A DNA stretch of 64,000 bases from positions 124,001 through 188,000 of the forward strand of contig CAVXGT010000014.1 in NCBI GenBank assembly GCA_963761475.1. The letters run 5' to 3'. Each line of letters starts with the position of its first letter. Within the stretch, counting starts at the first letter, position 1. Below are positions 27,070 to 34,420 of this stretch, one piece after another. The DNA comes from Ga0077555 sp963761475 (lineage in GTDB: Bacteria; Pseudomonadota; Alphaproteobacteria; Rhizobiales; Hyphomicrobiaceae). The notes under the pieces are model-generated. The model was given only the letters and a program-made list of their open reading frames with translations, ran no database searches and was not told the DNA's origin. The position numbers and the translations under genes were made by a program.

Positions 27070-27127
27070 AGCGCGACACGCGCCGTGAGCGCTAACACTC
27101 AGCGCGACACGCGCCGTGAGCGATAAC
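27070..27127. repeat. 27-bp direct repeat, two copies 31 bases apart
   Basis: The repeat begins GCGCGACACGCGCCGTGAGC and recurs at 27070-27096 and 27101-27127 with one mismatch (GCTAAC against GATAAC). It lies in the gap between znuA and the aminotransferase gene, upstream of the latter by about 90 bases. The unit is short and only duplicated, so a regulatory tandem site or local slippage are both possible. Confidence 0.6.
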
Positions 27128-27216
27128 AACAACTCCAAGCATTGTCGGTGCGGGTGTGCTCGGCGTAGGCTGGGAGCTGAGACCACTGCCAGCCCACCAG
27201 CCGGAGCACCAGCCCC

Positions 27217-28146
27217 ATGACAGAGCGCTCGAACCAGCGGATCGCCTATTTCAATGGCCGCTATGTGCCCGAACGCGAGGTGGTCGTCCCCTACCGCGAC
27301 AAGAGTTTCCTGTTCGGCGACGGCTGCTTCGACATGACCCGTACGTTCGCCGGCAAGCCGTTCCGCGTGAAGGAGCACATCGATCGCTTCTACCGTTCAC
27401 TGGCCTATCTGCAGATCGACATCGCCATGTCGCCGGACGAGCTGACCGAGATCACCAACGAGGTCGTCCGCCGCAATGCGCATCTTCTGGGTGAAGGTGA
27501 TGACTGGTGGGTCGGCCAGCGCGTGTCTCGCGGCGTGCGCGCCATCGGCGATGAAGGCTACGAGCACACCGGCCCGAACATCATCGTCGATTGCATGCCG
27601 CTCCCTTTCGCCGCCCGCGCCGCCCAATATCGCGACGGCATCCGCGTTGTCGTCCCCTCCGTGCGTCGAACCAGCCCCGAGGCGCTCTCGCCGCGCGTCA
27701 AGACCCACAACTACTTGAACATGGTCATGGCCGACATGGAGGCGCGTGCCCGCGATCCCGAGGCCTGGGCTGTGCTACTGGATGAAAATGGCAACCTGTG
27801 CGAGGGCATGGGCTCGAACATTTTCGTCGTCAAGGACGACATCATCTCCACTCCGCAGGGCCGCTACGTGCTGGAAGGCATCTCCCGCCAGACCGTCATC
27901 GAGCTGGCCCGAAAGGCGGGATACGAGGTCCGTGAGCGCGATATCGACCTCTACGACGCATACACCGCCGATGAGGTCTTCCTCACGTCGACGAGTCTCT
28001 GTCTGTGTCCGGTGTCGAAGGTCAATCATGCCGCCATCGCTGGCGGCAAGGTGCCGGGCCCCGTCGTCGCAAAGCTCACCAAGGCCTACTCCGACTACGT
28101 CGGCATCGACATCGCCGCCCAATACCTGAGCCGCCTGCCGTCCTGA
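27217..28146 (+). CDS. Class IV aminotransferase (branched-chain/D-amino acid type)
   Basis: A 309-residue PLP enzyme of fold type IV. The PLP lysine is Lys162 in SPRVKTHNYLN, and the conserved glutamate and glycine-rich phosphate-binding part appear in EGMGSNIFVVKDD. The N-terminal GDGCFDMTRTF and the C-terminal DEVFLTSTSL are also typical. Sequence style is closest to branched-chain aminotransferase-like proteins and D-amino acid aminotransferases; 4-amino-4-deoxychorismate lyase is another family member of similar length. It transfers amino groups between an amino acid and 2-oxoglutarate in the cytosol. It is a single gene, preceded by a repeat-containing gap. Confidence 0.82.
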   Translation: MTERSNQRIAYFNGRYVPEREVVVPYRDKSFLFGDGCFDMTRTFAGKPFRVKEHIDRFYRSLAYLQIDIAMSPDELTEITNEVVRRNAHLLGEGDDWWVGQRVSRGVRAIGDEGYEHTGPNIIVDCMPLPFAARAAQYRDGIRVVVPSVRRTSPEALSPRVKTHNYLNMVMADMEARARDPEAWAVLLDENGNLCEGMGSNIFVVKDDIISTPQGRYVLEGISRQTVIELARKAGYEVRERDIDLYDAYTADEVFLTSTSLCLCPVSKVNHAAIAGGKVPGPVVAKLTKAYSDYVGIDIAAQYLSRLPS

Positions 28147-28287
28147 CCGTAAACTTCGCAACGAGCCTGCTGGGACCGGCAACGATCACCCCCGCAGGCA
28201 AACGAAGTCGCCTGTTTCGCCGGCAAAAGTCGGTGGGCCGCACGCGCCGCGCCCCACCGTCGAACATGTCCAAGCCTTGTGTGGGGC

Positions 28288-30091
28288 TCAGTTCTGGCTC
28301 AGCAGCGGTGTGATACGCCGCACCGACACCCGCCGGTTGACCCGTTCGGGACCATCCGTCTCCACCTTCAGGAACTGCTCGCCATAGCCCTGCGTGACGA
28401 TGCTTTCCGGCGGAATGCCGAAATGCTGCACCAGGATTCGCGCCACCTCTTCTGCGCGGCGATCGGACAGCGACAGGTTGTCGTCGTCGGGGCCCACGGC
28501 ATCGGTGTGGCCCTCGATCAGGAACACCTCAGCCGGATTGCGCTCGATCGCGCGTCCGAGCGCCTTTGCGATCCGCTCGAGCTTGTCGTACTGGCTCGGC
28601 GGCACCTCGAATGCGCCCGTTTCGAACGTGATCGCGTCGAGGTCGATGCGGCGCAGCCGTTCGCGCAGCGAATAGCTGTAGCGCACCTCGTCTAGTGAAT
28701 AGCTGCGTTCGAACCGCTCGATCGGCGGTGCCGTCAGCGCCTCGTAGACGTCGGCCTCCGACGCCCGCTCGTATTCGACGATATACTGGTGGCGCGGGAT
28801 GGCGACGGCAGGCCGCGGCAACGTCACCACCAAGGCTCCGATCGCCAGCGCCGCGCCAGCTCCGATCGCCACGTTGCGAAGGAACCGCCGGTTGTCGAAC
28901 ATCACGATGTCGCGTCCGCGTCCATCGCGCTTGTAGCGTCGCAGGACGCGGCCTTGGCTGTCGGTCTCTGTAAAGACGCGCGCGCCGTCACGTCCGACGT
29001 AGACGGTCTCCGAGATCCCGTCCTTGCGCCGCGAGGTCTTGGCGCTCGGCACGAACCCCCTGATCACGTTGGTTTCGTTGCGGGTGATGAAGGTGCGGTT
29101 GTTTTGCTTGATGATCGTGCGTGAGCCGGGTTCGCGAATGACGATCTGCCCCTGCGGTCCGGTCGTACGCACACGGCCCTGGCGCACCTGCTCGATGCCC
29201 CTTGGGCCCGCCGGAGCAGTAACGGCACCGAATGGTGCGCCGGGCCTTGCACCGCCGCCGGCTGTCGAAGGTGCACGCTCTCGCGAGGGTGCGTCGGGCG
29301 TCGTCGCCTCCCGGTTGGGCGGGGGAAGATTGGGCGGCCGTCCTGTCCGGGGTTGGCGCGGATCGCTGTCGTTGGTCGTGGCGCGCCCGCTTGGCGGCGG
29401 TGTCGCAGGTGCGGCGTCCCGCGGCGGCCGTCCTGTCCGGGGTTGGCGCGGATCGCTGTCGTTGGTCGTGGCGCGCCCGCTTGGCGGCGGCGTCGCAGGT
29501 GCAGCCTCCCGTGGCGGCCGTCCTGTCCGAGGCTGGCGCGGATCGTTGTCGTTGGTCGTGGCGCGCCCGCTTGGCGGCGGTGTCGCAGGTGCGGCGTCCC
29601 GCGGCGGCCGTCCTGTCCGGGGTTGGCGCGGATCGCTGTCGTTGGTCGTGGCGCGCCCGCTTGGCGGCGGTGTCGCAGGTGCGGCGTCCCGCGGCGGCCG
29701 TATCGTCCGCGGTTGGCGCTGCTCGTTTTCGTTGATGGTGGCCCGCCCTCTCGGCGCGGTCGCCGCGGGAGGCTCCGGTGGCCTTGCCGGACGAGCTTGC
29801 GACGGCGGCTGGCCGCGCCCGCCCTCTTGTCCACGTCCCGGTCCGCCTTGTCGCGAAGTCTTGTTCGCCGCGGCCCTTCGGCGTTTCGCCGCTTTGGCCG
29901 GGCGGCCGCGCCCCTCGCTGCTGCTGCTGCTGTTGCTGCTTCAGTTGCTGTTGTTTGCGCTCGGCTTCCGGACCGCCTGGCGTCTGCGCGCCCGCGCCCG
30001 TTCCGGCAAGGCAGCAGCCCGCAAGCAGACTGACAGCCAGGATGCGCGCGCGTGAAACCGCGCTGGCGTGAGCACGATCTATTGGCGACAT
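28288..30091 (-). pseudogene. OmpA-family envelope protein with 30-residue repeats, one frameshift
   Basis: From ATG 30091 (AAGGA upstream) a signal peptide (RILAVSLLAGCCLAGTGAGAQ) leads into a Gln-rich run. Near 29852 the frame must slip by one base to continue as a Pro/Arg-rich domain containing four near-identical 90-base repeats (29341-29700) and a degenerate fifth (29701-29790); each encodes 30 residues including RDAAPATPPPSGRATTNDSD. A hydrophobic segment (NVAIGAGAALAIGALVVTL) and a C-terminal OmpA-like peptidoglycan-binding domain (IEGHTDAVGPDDDNLSLSDRR, split at the loop) follow. About 600 residues if restored. It likely tethers the outer envelope to peptidoglycan. The frameshift may be a real mutation or a sequence error. 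Confidence 0.75.
29341..29790 (-). repeat. Tandem 90-bp coding repeats
   Basis: Units start at 29341, 29431, 29521, 29611 and 29701. The first four are nearly identical, and the second and third show a handful of mostly silent differences; the fifth is clearly diverged but still aligns over its length. Because 90 is divisible by three, copy number changes keep the frame. Each unit encodes 30 Pro/Arg/Asp-rich residues of the OmpA-family protein. The high identity points to recent expansion or continuing homogenisation. Confidence 0.92.
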
Positions 30092-30113
30092 CGTCGAGTG
30101 TCCTTTAGAAAAA

Positions 30114-30128
30114 TCTTCGCTGCGAAGA
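30114..30128. promoter_or_regulatory. Short inverted repeat upstream of OmpA-family gene
   Basis: TCTTCG-CTG-CGAAGA lies 23 bases before the ATG at 30091, in the gap between this gene and the divergent enoyl-CoA hydratase. It could be a regulator site or a 5'-UTR hairpin near the ribosome binding site. Only six-base arms, so chance occurrence cannot be excluded. Confidence 0.35.
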
Positions 30129-30281
30129 GTTGTCCATCGAGCTAGAGGCCGCGACCATGGCCCAATTAGGGCGGAAATCAGCCCGCCCGGCTCTGTCACC
30201 AGCGCTTGTAGGGGCATTGGCTTTTTGTGCACACTGGCCGCCACGCCGCAATCGGCCTGGGCCTGCTGGGAGCATGAAGCA

Positions 30282-31055
30282 ATGGCATACGAGCATATTT
30301 TGGTCGATCGCGAGGATGGCGTCGGCATTGTCACATTGAACCGGCCGGACGTCCTCAACGCCATGAACCGCAAGCTCGGAACCGAGTTGCTCGACGCCGT
30401 CAAGACACTTGAAGCCGACGATGGCATCGGTTGCCTCGTCATCACCGGCGCGGGCGAAAAGGCGTTCTCGGCCGGCGGCGATATCAAGGAGCAGCTCTCT
30501 GACGACAAGCAATATTCTCGCGAGGAGCAGGAGCGCATGGGCAATCCGCGCCGCGCCCTGGAGATCTCGATGTGCTCCAAGCCAGTCATTGGCATGATGA
30601 ACGGTCTCGCCTTTGGCGGCGCCGCCGTCCTGGCCTCCTGCCTCGATTTCCGCATCGGCTGTGAGAGCTCGCGGTTTCGTTTCCTGGCCGCTGCCTACGG
30701 CCGCATCAACGCCACCTGGTCGCTAGGCAGTCAGGTCGGCTGGCCGCAGGCCAAGGAGCTCTTGTTTACGGCCCGCATCGTCGAGCCCGACGAGGCCTAT
30801 CGCATCGGCCTCCTCAATCATCTCGTGCCCCGCGCCGAGTTGCGCTCCAAGACCATGGAGATCGCGCGCATGATCGCGGGCAATCACCGTGGTGCGGTTG
30901 CCGGCGTCAAGGCATTGCTGCTCGAACAACAGGGCGAGGCTCTCGAAACGCGTTGGGCGGCCGAGCACCGCTACACCACCGCCGTCATGCGCAACGCTCA
31001 GGCCAAGGACGCCTTCCCCGAGTTCATGGCGCGCAAAGGCCTCTCCTCCGATTGA
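30282..31055 (+). CDS. Enoyl-CoA hydratase/isomerase family protein
   Basis: A 257-residue crotonase-fold enzyme that probably hydrates or isomerises an enoyl-CoA. The oxyanion-hole segments are KAFSAGGDIKEQ near residue 64 and MMNGLAFGGAAVLASCLD near residue 105. One of the two catalytic glutamates of true hydratases is not in the standard place (the second-region motif reads SSRFRFLAAAYGRINAT), so isomerase or thioesterase activity is possible. GGGAG at 30268-30272 supports the ATG at 30282 rather than the upstream in-frame ATG. It is monocistronic and divergent from the OmpA-family gene. Confidence 0.83.
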   Translation: MAYEHILVDREDGVGIVTLNRPDVLNAMNRKLGTELLDAVKTLEADDGIGCLVITGAGEKAFSAGGDIKEQLSDDKQYSREEQERMGNPRRALEISMCSKPVIGMMNGLAFGGAAVLASCLDFRIGCESSRFRFLAAAYGRINATWSLGSQVGWPQAKELLFTARIVEPDEAYRIGLLNHLVPRAELRSKTMEIARMIAGNHRGAVAGVKALLLEQQGEALETRWAAEHRYTTAVMRNAQAKDAFPEFMARKGLSSD

Positions 31056-31068
31056 TCGAGCGCGCATC

Positions 31069-31383
31069 TCAAGCCTGGTCTCGCCACGTTCGCGGGTCCT
31101 TTCGCGTCGCCGGGGGTGGCTTGTGGAACTCATCGTAGGTCCGTCGCCACGCGGCATCCGCTTCGGGATCGAGCGTGCGTGGCGCCAGCGATGCCGCAAG
31201 TACGGCAGCGATCAGCAGCGATCCGACGCCTATGGCCATGCCGTAGCCAAGAATATCAGGCTCCCACGCCATCCACATGACCAACGGTGTACCGAGCGCC
31301 AGAATCCCGAACACGGGCAGCAGCGTGGCGGCAAGCCGGCGCGGAATGAGGTCGAGCCAGGCATCGGAGGGGCGCTTGATCAT
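31069..31383 (-). CDS. Small two-helix membrane protein, unknown function
   Basis: A 104-residue protein not recognised as any family. Residues about 18-40 (AATLLPVFGILALGTPLVMW) and 46-68 (ILGYGMAIGVGSLLIAAVLA) form two membrane helices; the C-terminal 35 residues are charged and soluble, rich in Arg and Asp. ATG at 31383 has AGAGG seven bases upstream; an adjacent GTG at 31386 is less well placed. It converges on the enoyl-CoA hydratase gene (13 bases between stops) and diverges from rfbD. Coding potential is supported by the clear hydrophobic pattern and the ribosome binding site, not by homology. Confidence 0.6.
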   Translation of the reverse strand: MIKRPSDAWLDLIPRRLAATLLPVFGILALGTPLVMWMAWEPDILGYGMAIGVGSLLIAAVLAASLAPRTLDPEADAAWRRTYDEFHKPPPATRKDPRTWRDQA

Positions 31384-31581
31384 CACGAAACCTCTTCACG
31401 GGCTGCCAGTCTTGCAGTCTCCGGTGCCAGTGGCGCAATCCGGCAGCTACCAGCACCGGTTATCATATCTGCCAGCTCGGTTGGTAGCCGGCAAGAACGC
31501 AACCCAAGCCCGCTTGCAAGCATCCCCTTCAGTCGCCAAAGTCGCGACTGGGATTGCACTGAAACGTCGGGGGACTGTGTC

Positions 31582-32475
31582 ATGCGCCTACTCGTTGCCG
31601 GTTGGCATGGGCAACTCGCCCGCGCGCTCGTTGAAATTGCACCAGGTGAGGCTGATGTGAAGGCCCTGGCGGTCGGCCGTCCGGCCCTCGATCTGTGCGA
31701 GCCGGCCTCGATCACCCGCTCGATGACCGACTTCGGTCCCGACGTCGTCATCAACACGGCGGCCTACACCGCCGTCGACAAGGCCGAGAGCGAGCCCGAA
31801 GCAGCCTTCGCCCTCAATCGCGATGGCGCCCGCCTGCTGGCGGAGGCGGCGGCCAAGCGCGGTGCCGCCATCATCCACGTCTCCACCGACTACGTCTTCG
31901 ATGGCACCAAACCGGCCCCCTACGTCGAGGATGACCCGACCGCCCCGCTTGGCGTCTACGGTCACTCCAAGCTCGAGGGCGAAAACGCCGTCCGCTCAGT
32001 CAACCCACGCCATGCGGTGGTGCGCACCGCCTGGGTGCACAGTCCAGGCGGCGCCAACTTCGTCCGCACCATGCTGCGCCTTGCCGGCGAGCGCCCGCGC
32101 GTGCGCGTCGTCGATGACCAGATCGGCTCCCCGACCTACGCGCCGCATCTGGCGCGCGCCATCCTGCAACTGGCCCGCAACCTCTCGACCGCCTCCGCCG
32201 ACGATCCCCGTTGGGGCACCTATCATGCCGCTGGCAGCGGCGCGGTGACGTGGTGCGGCCTCGCCCGCGAGGTGTTCCGGGTCTCCAAGACATTGGGTGG
32301 CCCGTCGGCCGAGGTCGAGGCCATCACCACCGCTGACTATCCGACGCCCGCCCGTCGCCCCGCCAACTCGCGCCTTGATTGCGGCAAGCTTCGCCGGCTG
32401 CACGCCATCACGCTCCCCGACTGGGAGGCGGGCGTGGCCGAAGGCGTCAATCGCCTCCTGGCAAAGGGCGAATGA
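31582..32475 (+). CDS. rfbD: dTDP-4-dehydrorhamnose reductase
   Basis: A 297-residue extended SDR that reduces dTDP-4-dehydro-L-rhamnose to dTDP-L-rhamnose, the last step of rhamnose donor synthesis for surface polysaccharide. Family motifs are all visible: N-terminal VAGWHGQLARAL (variant of GxxGQLG), DVVINTAAYTAVDKAESEP, HVSTDYVFDGTKP, the YGHSKLEGE catalytic Tyr/Lys, and RTAWVHSPGGANFVRTML. The frame is open far upstream, but the methionine at 31582 is the only start that puts the nucleotide-binding motif at the N-terminus. The other rhamnose genes (rfbA, B, C) are not adjacent. Length is standard. Confidence 0.92.
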   Translation: MRLLVAGWHGQLARALVEIAPGEADVKALAVGRPALDLCEPASITRSMTDFGPDVVINTAAYTAVDKAESEPEAAFALNRDGARLLAEAAAKRGAAIIHVSTDYVFDGTKPAPYVEDDPTAPLGVYGHSKLEGENAVRSVNPRHAVVRTAWVHSPGGANFVRTMLRLAGERPRVRVVDDQIGSPTYAPHLARAILQLARNLSTASADDPRWGTYHAAGSGAVTWCGLAREVFRVSKTLGGPSAEVEAITTADYPTPARRPANSRLDCGKLRRLHAITLPDWEAGVAEGVNRLLAKGE

Positions 32476-32518
32476 GGCGGCCGCGGCCGATGCCCTGCCG
32501 CCGCCGCATGAACCGAGA

Positions 32519-34420
32519 TCAGCGCTCGTTGCCCGACGACGACAGGATCTCGCCCAGCGGTGACAGCAGGTAGCTGATCGCGCGCCGCCGCCCGGTCTTG
32601 ATCTCCGCGGCAACCGTCATGCCGGGGCCAAGCGGAATGTCCTTGCCCTCGACCTTGATCGTGCTCTTCAGCAATCGCAGGGTCGCTGGAAACACTAGGT
32701 TCTGCCCGCCGCCGCCAGCTTTCGCCGAACCGCCACTCTGCCCGCGCGCCGCGCTGACGGCATCCATCATGCCAGTGACGTTGCCTTCCTCGACCGCGTC
32801 GTCGGAGACCTTGACGACTTCGGCCTCGATCGTGCCGTAGCGGGTGAACGGAAACGCATCGATCTTGACGCTCGCCGGTTGCCCCACCCGCACGAAACCG
32901 ATGTCCTTGTTGGCGATCATAACTTCGACCTCCAGCGGCGCATCGATTGGCACGACGCTCATCAGTGCCTGGCCGCTCGAGACCACCTGGCCGAGCGTAC
33001 TGACCGAAAGCTGTTGCACCGTGCCGTTGATCGGCGCCTTCAGCCGTGTGCGTTCGGTTCGCGACCGCGCCTTGATGATCTCCTGCTCCAGGCGATCGCG
33101 GCGACGGTCGATGTCCACCAGCTTCTGCGTCTGCTCGGCCACGAACTGCGATGCCGCCTGCTCGACCCGCTTGCCGAGCGAGCCAATCGAGGCCTCGGCT
33201 TCAACGAGTTGGCCACGTTCGCTGGCATCCGTGGTGGCGAAGTTCTCGTACTGCAGCTCGGCCTCGATGATCAGCGCCCGCGAGCCCGCGCCCCGCGTCC
33301 GGATTTCCTCGCGCATGCCGACCCGCTCCTTGGAGAGGTCGAGCAGCTTCTTGCGCGCCTTGATGCTCGATTCGAGACGCGACTTGGTTGCTTGTCGCTC
33401 AACAAGTTGGGCCTTGAGCCCGGCGATGGTTGTTCGCAGTTGGTCGACATCGGCGAGCAGCAGGCCATGCTCGCGCCGACGCACCGCTTCGCTGACGGAC
33501 GCCGGATAGTTGGCGGCGACCTCGCCTTGCTCACCGTTTTGTGCGGCTGCGATCGCCGCCCGCCGGCGAGCCAATTCTGCCCGCGCGCTTTCAAGCTCCC
33601 GGCTGAGCGCTTCGAGATCGGCAGCCGTCTCCGTTGGGTCGAGCTCGATCAGGACGTCGCCGGCCGCAACCTGCTTGCCCAATTCCACATGCACCGCTGC
33701 AACCCTCCCGGCCTCCAGCGGTTGCACGATCTTGGTCCGCCCGCTTGGCTGGATCCTGCCCGGCGCAACGGCATGAATGTCCAGGTGTCCGATGGTGCTC
33801 CAGGCCAATGCGGCGACCACGATGCCGCAGATCGACAGCATCAATGCGGTAGCCACAGGCGAAGGCGGTGTGTCCAGGATCTCGAGCGCCGCAGGCAGGA
33901 ACTCGCGATCCGAGGCGAGCCGCATGGGCGCCTGCGCCTTCGGCCCGCCATGGGCTTCCGCCTTGGGTTCGCTGGTGTCGACGCCTTCTGGTGCGCGCGC
34001 CATTTCGCGCAGGATGCGGGTCGGCGAAACGCGCGAGACGGCATCACTCGCCCGCGACACGATCCCGCTCACCGTTGCCGCAATGGCCGGGCCGTCCGTG
34101 CCCCCGCTCACCGTTGCCGCCTGCGCGGCCTTGGGCGCGGGCGTTGTGCCTGGCGCAGCCATGGACGTCTGCGTCGGCGCTGGTGTTGGTGTCGGCGTCG
34201 GCGTCGCAGCAGGAGTTGGTGTCGCCACGTCCTCAGGCACGGCCTTGCCCACGATACGATTGCGCCGTTGGATCGCCGCCGTGCTCTCGCGCGTCCGCCT
34301 TCCACCCTTCTGCCGGGTCAGGTCGTAGATGAGTGCGGCCACCGCCAGCAGCGCGATGAGCCCGGCGTAGATCCACACCATGCCGATCGACTGCATCAGG
34401 TCCCCGACAGTCCCGATCAT
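32519..34420 (-). CDS. HlyD-family type I secretion periplasmic adaptor with N-terminal extension
   Basis: A 633-residue membrane fusion protein linking the inner-membrane ABC exporter to a TolC-like channel. The usual HlyD body begins near residue 172 (REFLPAALEILDTPPSP), with its membrane helix at about 190-209, a lipoyl/barrel part (GRTKIVQPLEAGRV), a long coiled-coil hairpin (about 255-450) and the C-terminal PLGEILSS. In front is an extra 170 residues: a second membrane helix at about 12-34 and a Thr/Pro repeat region (about 66-95). Typical HlyD proteins are about 440-480 residues, so this topology is unusual. Its ATG overlaps the ABC gene stop (TGATG), giving translational coupling. Confidence 0.87.
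   Translation of the reverse strand: MIGTVGDLMQSIGMVWIYAGLIALLAVAALIYDLTRQKGGRRTRESTAAIQRRNRIVGKAVPEDVATPTPAATPTPTPTPAPTQTSMAAPGTTPAPKAAQAATVSGGTDGPAIAATVSGIVSRASDAVSRVSPTRILREMARAPEGVDTSEPKAEAHGGPKAQAPMRLASDREFLPAALEILDTPPSPVATALMLSICGIVVAALAWSTIGHLDIHAVAPGRIQPSGRTKIVQPLEAGRVAAVHVELGKQVAAGDVLIELDPTETAADLEALSRELESARAELARRRAAIAAAQNGEQGEVAANYPASVSEAVRRREHGLLLADVDQLRTTIAGLKAQLVERQATKSRLESSIKARKKLLDLSKERVGMREEIRTRGAGSRALIIEAELQYENFATTDASERGQLVEAEASIGSLGKRVEQAASQFVAEQTQKLVDIDRRRDRLEQEIIKARSRTERTRLKAPINGTVQQLSVSTLGQVVSSGQALMSVVPIDAPLEVEVMIANKDIGFVRVGQPASVKIDAFPFTRYGTIEAEVVKVSDDAVEEGNVTGMMDAVSAARGQSGGSAKAGGGGQNLVFPATLRLLKSTIKVEGKDIPLGPGMTVAAEIKTGRRRAISYLLSPLGEILSSSGNER

Noticed and set aside
29341..29790. 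CRISPR-like regular repeats
   Set aside because: Units are 90 bases with no spacers, maintain codon phase and encode a protein domain; no cas genes nearby.
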